A stretch of DNA of 64,000 bases from Blastocatellia bacterium (lineage in GTDB: Bacteria > Acidobacteriota > Blastocatellia > UBA7656 > JADIYM01). A program made the translations under genes and the position numbers. The stretch spans positions 280,174 to 344,173 of the forward strand of contig JADIYM010000005.1 of assembly GCA_016705245.1 (NCBI GenBank), written 5' to 3'. A model generated the notes under the pieces. The model saw nothing but the letters and a program-made list of their open reading frames with translations. It was not told the DNA's origin and did not search any database. This document shows positions 6,549 to 14,343 of the stretch, piece after piece (the stretch's first letter is position 1; each line of letters begins with the position of its first letter).

Positions 6549-9266
6549 ATGTCATCATTCGTTCCTTTCGAAACTCTCCGACGCGCGGCGGTTCTCGGCC
6601 TTCTGGCGCTCCTTTCCTGTCCCGCGGTCGCATTCGCCCAGAACGGGAAGTCGGTTGTTCGCGGCCGAGTCACTGACGAGGCCGGATCGAACGTGCGTTC
6701 GGCTCGCGTGACCCTCAGGCAGGCGACGGTCGGGTACGAGCGATCGGTCGAATCAGACCCCGACGGCGCGTTCACCTTCGATGGAATCCTGCCCGGTTCG
6801 TACACAATCGCGGCGATGGCGAACGGCTTTGCCGTCGAAACCCTCGCCCTCAACGTCGCGGCAGGCGAACCGGCCGAGCCGACGCTCGTGCTCCATCCGG
6901 GTGCTTTCACCGAAGAGGTCGCCGTCTTCGCCTCGACCATCACCGGAATTCCCGAGACCGTTCGACGCATTCCCGGCTCGGTGGACGTCGTTGACAGCCT
7001 GATGCTCGAGACGAGCCGGGTCTTCAACTTCTCGGAGGCGCTGCGAAAGATCGCGGGACTCAACGTTCGCGATGAGGAGGGCTTCGGACTGCGCCCCAAC
7101 ATCGGCATCCGCGGACTCAACCCGACGCGGTCGAGCAAGGTCCTCCTGCTCGAGGACGGCATCCCGTTGACCTACGCGCCGTACGGCGACAACGCGAGTT
7201 ATTACCATCCGCCCATCGAGCGCTTCTCGACGATCGAGGTGCTGAAAGGCTCCGGACAGATCGCCTACGGCCCGACGACACTCGGCGGCGTGGTGAACTA
7301 CCTGACGCCCGATCCGCCGTCGACCCTCAGCGGTGACATCTCGCTGACCGGAGGCAACAAGGACTACTTCAACGGTCAGGCGTCGATCGGGGACACGATT
7401 GGCAACACGGGGTTCTTCCTTCATTACCTGCGAAAGCAGGGTGAAGGCGCCCGCGAGAGCATGCGATTCGGGATCAACGACGTGTTCGGAAAGGTGGTGA
7501 CGACGATCGGCGACCGGCAGACGCTCACCTTCCGGGGCAACTACTACGGCGAAGACTCGAAGGTCCCGTATTCGGGCCTGCGTCAGGACGAATACGACGA
7601 GAACCCGCGCCAGAACCCCTTCATCAACGATGCCTTCTACGGCGATCGTGTCGGCGGATCGGTCTCGCACGCCGTCCTGCTGGGCTCGAACGCGATGCTC
7701 TCGACGACGGTTTACGGACAGCGCTTCAAGCGCCACTGGTGGCGACAGTCGAGCAATTCGAACGAGCGGCCGAACGACTCGGCCGATCCGAACTGCGGCG
7801 GCCTCGAGAATCTCTACACGGACTGCGGCAACCAGGGACGCCTGCGCGAGTACTACTTCTTCGGCGTCGAGCCGCGCTTGAACGCGAGCCACTCGCTGTT
7901 CGGCATCCGCAGCGAGCTGGATGCCGGTTTCAGGTACCACTACGAGCACCAGAACCGCGTCCAGAAAAACGGCGACTTCCCGACTGCGCGCGACGGAGTC
8001 ATCGTCGAGGACAACGAGCGCAAGAGCGGCGCGTTCTCGGGCTTCATCCAGAACCGCTTCATTATCGGCGGTCTGACGATCACGCCCGGCGTGCGCGTCG
8101 AGCGCATCTCGTACGAGCGGACGAACCGCATCGCGCCGAACCCCGCGGGCGGCCTCGGAGTCTCGGGATCGACGGACGTCACGCAGGTTCTGCCGGGTCT
8201 CGGCCTCGCCTACAACTTCGGCGACAAGGCGACGGTTTTCGGCGGCGTCCATCGCGGATTCGCACCGCCGCGCACCGAAGACATCATCAACAACACTACG
8301 GGTGGCAGCGTCGACCTCGACGCCGAGCTGAGCTGGAACTACGAAGTCGGAGCCCGGTCCCTGCTGCGACCCGGAATACGGCTCGATGCAACGTTTTTCA
8401 GGATGGACTACGAGAACCAGGTCGTGCCTGCGAGCATCGCGGGCGGAACTGGCGCGACGTTCACGAATGGCGGCGAGACGCTACATCAGGGCTTCGAGTT
8501 CACGGGACGCGTCGACACCGGGACGCTCGTCGGTTCTCCGCACAACCTTTATGGCCGAATCGCATACACGTGGCTTCCGGTTTCGCAGTTCGAGGGCGTC
8601 CGGTTCAGCAACGTATCGGGCTTTGCGACGACGCCGGTGGACGGAAACCGGCTTCCGTACGCGCCGAACCACCTCTTGAACGCCAACATCGGCTACTCGC
8701 ACCCGGTCGGCGTCGACGCGCTGGTCGAGGCGGTTCGGGTCAGCCAGCAGTTCGCCGACGACCTGAACACGTTCCTCGGATCGGCGGACGGACAGCGAGG
8801 CGCAATTCCGGCATACACGGTCTGGAATCTCGCGTTCAGTTACAAGCCCGAGACGCTGCCGACGACCTTCTTCGTAACTGTGAAAAACCTTCTGGACGAG
8901 ACGTACATCGCGGATCGATCCCGCGGGCTCATTCCGGGGCCGTCGCGGCTCATTCAAGCGGGAGTGAAGTACCGCTTTCTAACCGGATCCCCGAGCGGCT
9001 GCGAAGAGGGTTCAATCCGCCCGGAAGGGAACCCGCTCGCTGTCGCTCGCGGTACTGATCTCTCGTCAGCCGACTGTGCAGTTCAGCACGCGCCCGGCAC
9101 GAGGAATGTATGTTCAATGCAGGATCAGTACCGCGAGCGCAAGCGAGCGGGTCGTCGTGGAAGCAGCGCAATCCGGTGGTCACTTGCACAGGCTGCAGCT
9201 TGTGTCCCTGAACCGGGCTTCCGCGGTCCGGACCCCCGCGTTGCAATGCCCGACACCCTTGGCTAG
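6549..9266 (+). CDS. FecA-like TonB-dependent outer-membrane receptor
   Basis: A signal peptide (about 1-30, ending AVAFAQ) is followed by a carboxypeptidase-regulatory-like Ig fold (SVVRGRVTDEAGSNVRSARV, about 34-115), a plug domain, and a 22-strand barrel. The plug segment NIGIRGLNPTRSSKVLLLED, then APYGDNASYY and LKGSGQIAYGPTTLGGVVNY, closely follows ferric-citrate receptor FecA. TonB receptors normally end in aromatic-Arg-Phe. Here KYRF occurs at 8970-8978, but TTTCTAA in place of TTCTAA removes the stop, so the frame runs about 95 codons into repeat DNA. One extra T is the simplest explanation, and the natural end is probably 8982. SD GGAGG precedes ATG 6549. Role: TonB-driven uptake of a ferric chelate, by homology. 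Confidence 0.88.
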   Translation: MSSFVPFETLRRAAVLGLLALLSCPAVAFAQNGKSVVRGRVTDEAGSNVRSARVTLRQATVGYERSVESDPDGAFTFDGILPGSYTIAAMANGFAVETLALNVAAGEPAEPTLVLHPGAFTEEVAVFASTITGIPETVRRIPGSVDVVDSLMLETSRVFNFSEALRKIAGLNVRDEEGFGLRPNIGIRGLNPTRSSKVLLLEDGIPLTYAPYGDNASYYHPPIERFSTIEVLKGSGQIAYGPTTLGGVVNYLTPDPPSTLSGDISLTGGNKDYFNGQASIGDTIGNTGFFLHYLRKQGEGARESMRFGINDVFGKVVTTIGDRQTLTFRGNYYGEDSKVPYSGLRQDEYDENPRQNPFINDAFYGDRVGGSVSHAVLLGSNAMLSTTVYGQRFKRHWWRQSSNSNERPNDSADPNCGGLENLYTDCGNQGRLREYYFFGVEPRLNASHSLFGIRSELDAGFRYHYEHQNRVQKNGDFPTARDGVIVEDNERKSGAFSGFIQNRFIIGGLTITPGVRVERISYERTNRIAPNPAGGLGVSGSTDVTQVLPGLGLAYNFGDKATVFGGVHRGFAPPRTEDIINNTTGGSVDLDAELSWNYEVGARSLLRPGIRLDATFFRMDYENQVVPASIAGGTGATFTNGGETLHQGFEFTGRVDTGTLVGSPHNLYGRIAYTWLPVSQFEGVRFSNVSGFATTPVDGNRLPYAPNHLLNANIGYSHPVGVDALVEAVRVSQQFADDLNTFLGSADGQRGAIPAYTVWNLAFSYKPETLPTTFFVTVKNLLDETYIADRSRGLIPGPSRLIQAGVKYRFLTGSPSGCEEGSIRPEGNPLAVARGTDLSSADCAVQHAPGTRNVCSMQDQYRERKRAGRRGSSAIRWSLAQAAACVPEPGFRGPDPRVAMPDTLG
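9032..9152. repeat. Family E-type hairpin, CGCTCGC/GCGAGCG arms
   Basis: Left arm 9032-9060 (CCCGCTCGCTGTCGCTCGCG... ending GTACTGATC) pairs with right arm 9123-9152 across a loop of about 62 bases. It fills the space between the FecA-like receptor and the ligase operon. It resembles the GCTCGCTACCGCTCGCGG element repeated at 47 kb, and could terminate receptor transcription. Confidence 0.8.
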
Positions 9267-9269
9267 AAT
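9241..9269 (+). promoter_or_regulatory. Promoter of the three-ligase operon
   Basis: TTGCAA (9241-9246), a 17-bp spacer and TAGAAT (9264-9269) give a near-consensus sigma-70-type promoter. A leader of about 48 nt precedes the first ATG at 9324, which has a strong AAGGAG ribosome-binding site. No other convincing promoter is seen until the HNH gene, supporting one transcript for the next four genes. Confidence 0.65.
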
Positions 9270-9323
9270 CCCCGGGCCTTTCCCCAATACACGATCCACC
9301 TCGTTGCAAGGAGCCCTTCCCAT

Positions 9324-10262
9324 ATGAAGATCGGAGTCCTCGTAGGCCGGGAAGCCACATTCCCGCCGGCGCTCATCAATGAGATCAACTCGCGCAATGC
9401 GGGGGTCACCGCCGAATACGTCCGCCTGGGCGGTATCAGAATGGCCGAACCCTGTGAGTACGCCGTCATCATTGACCGCATCTCGCACGAAGTCCCGTTC
9501 TACCGCGCCTACCTGAAGAATGCGGCGCTCGCCGGCACGATCATCATCAACAACCCGTTCTGGTGGACCGCCGACGACAAGTTCTTCAACTACGCACTGG
9601 CGACGTTGATGGGCATCGCCGTCCCGAAGACGGTGCTGCTGCCGCAGAAGGACTACAAGGAAGGCGTCGTCTCTGAGTCGCTCCGCAACCTCAAGTATCC
9701 GCTCGACTGGGAAGAGATCATGGATCACATCGGCTTCCCGGCCTTCATGAAGCCCTACGACGGCGGTGGCTGGCGCGGCGTTTCGCGGATCAACAACTGG
9801 GAAGAGCTGTTCGAGAAGTACAACGAGAGCGGGACGGACTGCATGGTGATTCAGGAGTACGTCGCGTTCGACCATTACGTCCGCTGCTACACGATCGGCA
9901 AGAAAGACGTCTGGCCGATGCCTTACGATCCGATCCACCAGCGTTACCTCGTTGTGCCGGACTATCTCGAGCCCGAGGTCTACGAGCGCTGCTGCCGTGA
10001 GTCGATAGCGATCTGCGAGGCGCTCGGCTACGACATCAACACCGTCGAGTTCGCAATCAAGGATGGCATTCCGTACGCCATCGACTACATGAACCCGGCG
10101 CCCGACGCCGACTGGTGGTCTGTCGGATCGGTCTACTTCAACTGGATGGTCGAGAAGGTCGCCGACCTCGCGATTCGCACCGCACACGAGGGCAAATCGT
10201 CGATCGGCGAGCTTCGATTCAGCGAGTTCCTGAACAAGCGCGTCATCGGCAAGGGAGAATAG
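9324..10262 (+). CDS. RimK-like ATP-grasp ligase
   Basis: A 312-residue ATP-grasp protein. The nucleotide-binding lysine lies in FMKPYDGGGWRGVS (about residues 140-154), the hinge is MVIQEYVAFDHYVR, and the Mg2+-binding acidic/Asn cluster is in YAIDYMNPAPDADWW near the C-terminus. ATP-grasp enzymes activate a carboxylate as acyl-phosphate and join it to an amine or thiol; here the two substrates are unknown. There is no signal peptide, so it is cytosolic. It is first in an operon with a second, circularly permuted ATP-grasp 3 bp downstream and a GCS2-type ligase 36 bp after that. The three together imply stepwise assembly of a small peptide or conjugate, which is inference from family chemistry. 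Confidence 0.85.
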   Translation: MKIGVLVGREATFPPALINEINSRNAGVTAEYVRLGGIRMAEPCEYAVIIDRISHEVPFYRAYLKNAALAGTIIINNPFWWTADDKFFNYALATLMGIAVPKTVLLPQKDYKEGVVSESLRNLKYPLDWEEIMDHIGFPAFMKPYDGGGWRGVSRINNWEELFEKYNESGTDCMVIQEYVAFDHYVRCYTIGKKDVWPMPYDPIHQRYLVVPDYLEPEVYERCCRESIAICEALGYDINTVEFAIKDGIPYAIDYMNPAPDADWWSVGSVYFNWMVEKVADLAIRTAHEGKSSIGELRFSEFLNKRVIGKGE

Positions 10263-10265
10263 GCC

Positions 10266-11645
10266 ATGACCGGCGAACCCGGGCGATCGCAGGCAATCGG
10301 GCTGCTCGATCGAGCCGTCGAACGCTTTCACGCGATCCTCGCCGAGGGCGACACCGCAGCTCGAAGCGCGGCATACATGCACGAGCAGTTCGAGCAGGCG
10401 AATCTGATCTTCGGCGGACGCCCTCTCACGCCGTATCTGAGGCCGCACTTCGTCGTCGAATCGGACTGGAACCGGATTCGGGAGGTCTGCGAGGCCATCT
10501 GGACGTGCGTGCAAAAGGTTGGCAACGCCGCACGGCTGGACGTCGGCCTTCAGGATGAGCTCGGGCTGACCGAGGCGGAGCGCAGGCTCGTCGCCATCGA
10601 TCCGGGCTACGACTACATCTCGCCGAGCGCGCGCCTCGACTCGTTCCTGACGGCCGGCGCCTACTCGTTCGTGGAGCTCAATGCCGAGTGCCCGGCGGGC
10701 ATCGCCTACTCCGACGTCGCCACGGCCATCTTTCTCGAACAGCCCGCAATGCAGCAGTTCATGAAGGAATTCGAGGTCGCGACGCTGCACGGACGCGACA
10801 AGCTTCTCGGCGTGCTGCTGGATGTCTGGAAACTGGTGCGACCCGACGGCGGCCGCCCGAACATTGCCATAGTCGACTGGGAAGGCTTGCCGACGAAGGC
10901 GGAGTTCGAGCTTTTCAAGGCGTATTTCGAGGAGCACGGTTATCCGACGACTATCGCGGACCCGCGTCATCTGACGTTCGAGAATGGACGGCTGCGTCAC
11001 GGCGACTTCGAGATCGACCTCGTTTACAAGCGCGTCCTCACGAACGAGTTCCTCGAGAAGATCGACGAGCTCTCGGCGCTTCACGACGCTTACGCGACCC
11101 AGTCCATAGTGATGGTCAACAGCTTCCGCGTGAAGTTCGTTCACAAGAAGATGTTCTTCGGCGTGCTGACGAACGAACGCTACGCGCACCTGTTCACCGA
11201 CGAGGAACGCGCCGCCATCGCCGCGACCGTGCCGTGGACGCGTCGCGCCGAGCAGACGCGTACGGTTTACCGCGACCAGGACATCGACCTCGTGCCGTTC
11301 ATTCGCGAGAACCGGGATCGCCTCGTGCTCAAGCCGAACGACGACTACGGCGGCCACGGAATCCACATCGGCTGGGAGTCGGACGTCGCCGAGTGGGATG
11401 CGGCGATCGAGGAAGCGCTCGCCGGCGACTACCTCGTCCAGGAGCGCGTTCCGACGGCAAGGGAAGTTTTCCCGGCGCTCGTCGACGATGCTGGCCACTA
11501 CGAGCTTGCCGAGCAGCTCGTCGACCTCGACCCGCTTCTCTTCTTCGGCAAGGTTGGCAGCGCCTTCACGCGGCTGTCGACGTCGTCGCTCTGCAACGTG
11601 ACATCGGGCGGCGGAATGGTTCCGACGTTCATCCTGAAGGGCTAG
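10266..11645 (+). CDS. Circularly permuted ATP-grasp (glutathionylspermidine-synthase-like) ligase
   Basis: A 459-residue protein whose ATP-grasp motifs come in the order expected of the circularly permuted type: RLVLKPNDDYGGHGIHIGW (nucleotide loop), YLVQERV hinge, then the C-terminal FTRLSTSSLCNVTSGGG and VPTFIL, a hallmark of the CP-ATPgrasp families. The N-terminal half carries the acidic SFVELNAECPAG segment. Known relatives sit in amidoligase clusters of unknown product, and related folds make glutathionylspermidine. It starts 3 bp after the first ligase with SD AAGGGAG. Its large N-terminal region likely positions the acceptor. Substrates cannot be deduced. Confidence 0.83.
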   Translation: MTGEPGRSQAIGLLDRAVERFHAILAEGDTAARSAAYMHEQFEQANLIFGGRPLTPYLRPHFVVESDWNRIREVCEAIWTCVQKVGNAARLDVGLQDELGLTEAERRLVAIDPGYDYISPSARLDSFLTAGAYSFVELNAECPAGIAYSDVATAIFLEQPAMQQFMKEFEVATLHGRDKLLGVLLDVWKLVRPDGGRPNIAIVDWEGLPTKAEFELFKAYFEEHGYPTTIADPRHLTFENGRLRHGDFEIDLVYKRVLTNEFLEKIDELSALHDAYATQSIVMVNSFRVKFVHKKMFFGVLTNERYAHLFTDEERAAIAATVPWTRRAEQTRTVYRDQDIDLVPFIRENRDRLVLKPNDDYGGHGIHIGWESDVAEWDAAIEEALAGDYLVQERVPTAREVFPALVDDAGHYELAEQLVDLDPLLFFGKVGSAFTRLSTSSLCNVTSGGGMVPTFILKG

Positions 11646-11681
11646 CAGTTCGGCCCGCCAACGACTCACCCGGAGGCATCA

Positions 11682-12815
11682 ATGGCTGACTTCACGTTGG
11701 GAATCGAAGAAGAGTTCCAGATCATCGACCCGGTGACGCGCGACCTGAAGGCGCACATCACCGAAATGATCGACGAGGGCCAGATGATGCTCGGGGAGCA
11801 GGTAAAGCCCGAGATGCATCAATCGATGATCGAAGTCGGCACGGGAATCTGCGCCAACGTCCAGGAGGCTCGTACCGACGTCATTCGCCTCAGACGCGTG
11901 ATTTCCGAGCTTGCAGCGAAGAAGGGATTGCGAATCGCGGCGGCATCGACGCACCCGTTCTCGGATTGGGAGACGTCGCAGATCACGCCGAACGAGCGTT
12001 ACTACCTGCTCATCGAGGAGATGCAGCACGTGGCGCGCTCGCTGCTGATCTTCGGAATGCACGTTCACGTCGGAATTGATGACCGCGACGCCTCGGTGCA
12101 TCTGATGAACGCGGCGCGGTACTTTCTGCCGCACGTTCTGGCGCTGACGACGAGCTCGCCGTTCTGGGTCGGGCGGAACACCGGACTGAAGAGTTATCGC
12201 TGCGAGGTCTTCAAGAAGTTTCCGAGGACTGATATTCCGGACTACTTCAGTTCGATCGGTGAGTTCGACTCTTACGTCAACCTGCTCATCAAGACGGGCT
12301 GCATCGACAACGCGAAGAAGATCTGGTGGGACGTGCGGCCGCATCCGTTTTTTCCGACGCTCGAGTTCCGCATTTGCGACCTGCCATCGAAAGTCGAAGA
12401 GGTGGTGACGGTCGCCGCCCTCTTCCAGGCGATTGTCGCGAAGCTCTACAAGCTCCATCGCCAGAACATGGGATTCCGCCTCTACCGTCGGGCGCTCATT
12501 CAGGAGAACAAGTGGCGCGCGGTGCGGTACGGTCTCGACGGCAAGATGATCGACTTCGGCAAGCAGAAGGAAGTGCCGACACGCGACTTGATCCTCGAGC
12601 TGCTCGATTTCATCGACGACGTCGTCGACGAGCTCGGCTCGCGCAAGGAAATCGAATACGTCCACACGATCCTTGCGAACGGCACGAGCGCGGACCGGCA
12701 GCTTCGGAGGTTCGAGGAAACGGGCGAGTTGACGGCGGTTGTGGACGGGATCATGGCCGAGACCGTCGACGGCGTTATCGACGGCGCGACGCTGCCCGGG
12801 CCGCAGACGGCGTAG
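11682..12815 (+). CDS. YbdK/GCS2-family carboxylate-amine ligase
   Basis: A 377-residue member of the gamma-glutamylcysteine-synthetase type 2 (GCS2, YbdK) family. The start MADFTLGIEEEFQIID carries the diagnostic GxEEEF catalytic loop. HVHVGI, the SSPFWVGRNTGLKSYR stretch and the basic WWDVRPHPFFPTLEFRICD segment complete the glutamine-synthetase-like fold. Members use ATP to couple an alpha-amino acid carboxylate, often Glu, to an amine; E. coli YbdK has weak gamma-GCS activity. SD GGAGG precedes the ATG. It is third in the ligase operon and may make the first peptide bond of the product (inference). A simple glutathione pathway is unlikely, because two further ATP-grasp proteins of non-GshB type accompany it. 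Confidence 0.9.
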   Translation: MADFTLGIEEEFQIIDPVTRDLKAHITEMIDEGQMMLGEQVKPEMHQSMIEVGTGICANVQEARTDVIRLRRVISELAAKKGLRIAAASTHPFSDWETSQITPNERYYLLIEEMQHVARSLLIFGMHVHVGIDDRDASVHLMNAARYFLPHVLALTTSSPFWVGRNTGLKSYRCEVFKKFPRTDIPDYFSSIGEFDSYVNLLIKTGCIDNAKKIWWDVRPHPFFPTLEFRICDLPSKVEEVVTVAALFQAIVAKLYKLHRQNMGFRLYRRALIQENKWRAVRYGLDGKMIDFGKQKEVPTRDLILELLDFIDDVVDELGSRKEIEYVHTILANGTSADRQLRRFEETGELTAVVDGIMAETVDGVIDGATLPGPQTA

Positions 12816-12828
12816 GGGATTGACGGCC

Positions 12829-13170
12829 GTGACGGACTCGCCTCTTTCCGCGTTCATCTGCGCGGGGTGTGGGTCGGTCTATTCGGCGAAGGAAGTCGCC
12901 GAGCCGTGCGAGTCGACTCCGGCGGAGCCCGAGACGCTCGCGCGTGGAACGCTCGTTCGTCCGGTTGCCGCGGGCGAGGGGACTGGACTCGGCTGGGTGA
13001 CCGGGTCGTTTCTGCTTGGACTCGATGATCCGAGGGGCGAGGCGCACGTGCGCTTCTACCGCGCGAGTTTTCTCTGGGGACGGGCGGATTTCAGGGCCGC
13101 CGACCTCGAATCGCTGGGCACCGTGTCGGAAGCCGAATGGCGTGAGGCGGTTGCGCGGGGAGACCAGTAG
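12829..13170 (+). CDS. Small zinc-ribbon-like protein of unknown function
   Basis: A 113-residue protein starting at GTG 12829, preceded by AGGGGA, 13 bp after the GCS2 gene and thus probably its operon partner. It begins with a treble CxxC-like motif (FICAGCGSVY, with a third Cys in EPCES) and continues with a beta-rich stretch (GLGWVTGSFLLGLDDPRG). A TTG at 12820 is an alternative start but too close to the SD. No confident family is recognised. It could be a metal-binding accessory or carrier for the ligase pathway; that is only a guess from position. Confidence 0.6.
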   Translation: MTDSPLSAFICAGCGSVYSAKEVAEPCESTPAEPETLARGTLVRPVAAGEGTGLGWVTGSFLLGLDDPRGEAHVRFYRASFLWGRADFRAADLESLGTVSEAEWREAVARGDQ

Positions 13171-13179
13171 CGGACAAGC

Positions 13180-13308
13180 GGCAATTGATGCCTCCGTGAC
13201 TTCGTGCCTCGTCGTCTATGCGACCGCTCCGCGGTCGCGGGCTCCGTAACGCCCGAAAGCGGTTTCGTAACAGACGCCCAGGCACGGAGACACGGAGATC
13301 GCTAGTTG
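13180..13308. repeat. Family B hairpin (CACGGAG-type) with nested family D palindrome
   Basis: Left arm (about 13180-13210) ends CTCCGTGACTTCGTGCCTC; right arm (13279-13308) begins AGGCACGGAGACACGGAGAT. The loop contains the 15-bp palindrome GACCGCTCCGCGGTC (13222-13236), the same unit that builds the large element at 38 kb. One repeat family is thus nested within another. Confidence 0.8.
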
Positions 13309-13367
13309 CCGTTGGTAACGCGCCGCCGACCGCGGGACGCTTGCCGGCTGGCTTATCATCTTCCGTC

Positions 13368-13877
13368 ATGGACGGCAGGGTCCTCGTTCTCAACGCCTCG
13401 TACGAACCGATCAACGTCTGTTCGGCGCGGCGCGCAGTCGTGCTCATCCTCAAGGGAACGGCTCGTGTGGAGGAGAACGCCGACCGTATCCTCAGGTCAC
13501 CCGGTTCGCAGATGCCGGCACCGTCCGTCATCCGGCTCGTCGACTACATCCACATTCCGTTCGAGCGCAAGAGTCTGTCTCGCAAGAGCATCCTGCTGCG
13601 CGACCACAACATGTGCCAGTACTGTGGACGCGTTTCGTCGCCGCACGATCTGACCCTCGATCACGTCGTGCCAAGGTCGCGCGGCGGTTCGTCGGGCTGG
13701 GAGAACCTCGTCGCCTGCTGCCGGCCGTGCAACAGCAGGAAAGGGGACCGAACGCCTGACGAGGCTCGCATGACCCTGAAGAAGAGGCCGCAGTCGTTCA
13801 GTTCGCACGTCAATCGCCAGATCATCCGGTACCTCGGACGATCCGACGAGACGTGGCGAAAGTACCTGTTCTACTGA
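13368..13877 (+). CDS. HNH endonuclease
   Basis: A 169-residue HNH nuclease. The zinc-binding pair MCQYCGR and CRPCNSRKGDR brackets the catalytic core LDHVVPRSRGG with the N/H residues in WENLVACC. This CxxC-HVVPRSRGG-CxxC layout is typical of the widespread stand-alone HNH protein whose N-terminus starts RVLVLNASYEPINV, a strongly conserved signature. The biological role is not established; it is usually chromosomal and not tied to restriction. The ATG at 13368 is preceded by TATCAT (13354-13359) only 8 nt upstream, so the transcript may be leaderless. No methylase or defence genes neighbour it. Confidence 0.9.
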   Translation: MDGRVLVLNASYEPINVCSARRAVVLILKGTARVEENADRILRSPGSQMPAPSVIRLVDYIHIPFERKSLSRKSILLRDHNMCQYCGRVSSPHDLTLDHVVPRSRGGSSGWENLVACCRPCNSRKGDRTPDEARMTLKKRPQSFSSHVNRQIIRYLGRSDETWRKYLFY

Positions 13878-14343
13878 GGGTCAGGACGGGACGAGCGGCA
13901 AACTCACTCACCGGCCCGAACGGCCGCGGCCGGCCTCCTGGGTCATCCGGCGTACCGTCAGGCGTCGGGCGAACGGAGCGTGACGGGGCGGATCCGTCGT
14001 GCCGGAAGGGCGGGAAATCGGGGCGCGGGAGCCGTCGGCGACGGGTTGAACACGCGCGAGAACGGGAGCGGTCGATCTTGAGCTGGCTGAGTTCACCGTG
14101 CACCTCCACCGGCTCTTGCCGGTCGAGTGATGGTGTCCGAATAACCCCTGCAGTGCGAAACTGGCCCGTTAGGGATACGCCAAAGCGTCAAACAATGTCA
14201 ACCACTTTATTTTGCAATCGGTTGGCTTGCTTCAGATGAGAGATCACTTGAGGTCAACGGCCGCAAGTGGCGCCTGGCCTGAAACGGACACCACCAGCGC
14301 GTCGTCGTCGACACGCTGAAGATGGTTCCGAAGGGCGGTGTCG
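13878..14343. other. 466-bp intergenic region without a convincing gene
   Basis: No frame here shows coding character through its length. On the minus strand TTGACA (14201-14196), 17 bp and GTATCC (14178-14173) form a possible promoter pointing toward the HNH gene, with a short hairpin (CCGGCAAGAGCCGG) just downstream, so a small RNA is conceivable. The part next to the phosphatase (14244-14343, minus) looks like an out-of-frame continuation of that gene. Confidence 0.4.

Noticed and set aside
8982..9266. C-terminal extension of the FecA-like receptor as a real extra domain
   Set aside because: TonB receptors end at the aromatic-Arg-Phe residues, and the extension translates a repeat hairpin. 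One extra T explains the lost stop.
9324..12815. Simple glutathione biosynthesis operon
   Set aside because: The second gene is a circularly permuted ATP-grasp and the first is RimK-like with no GshB signatures, so GshA-GshB roles do not fit.
13368..13877. Restriction or defence system around the HNH nuclease
   Set aside because: No methylase, specificity, toxin or other defence gene is adjacent. This stand-alone HNH type is common in bacterial chromosomes.
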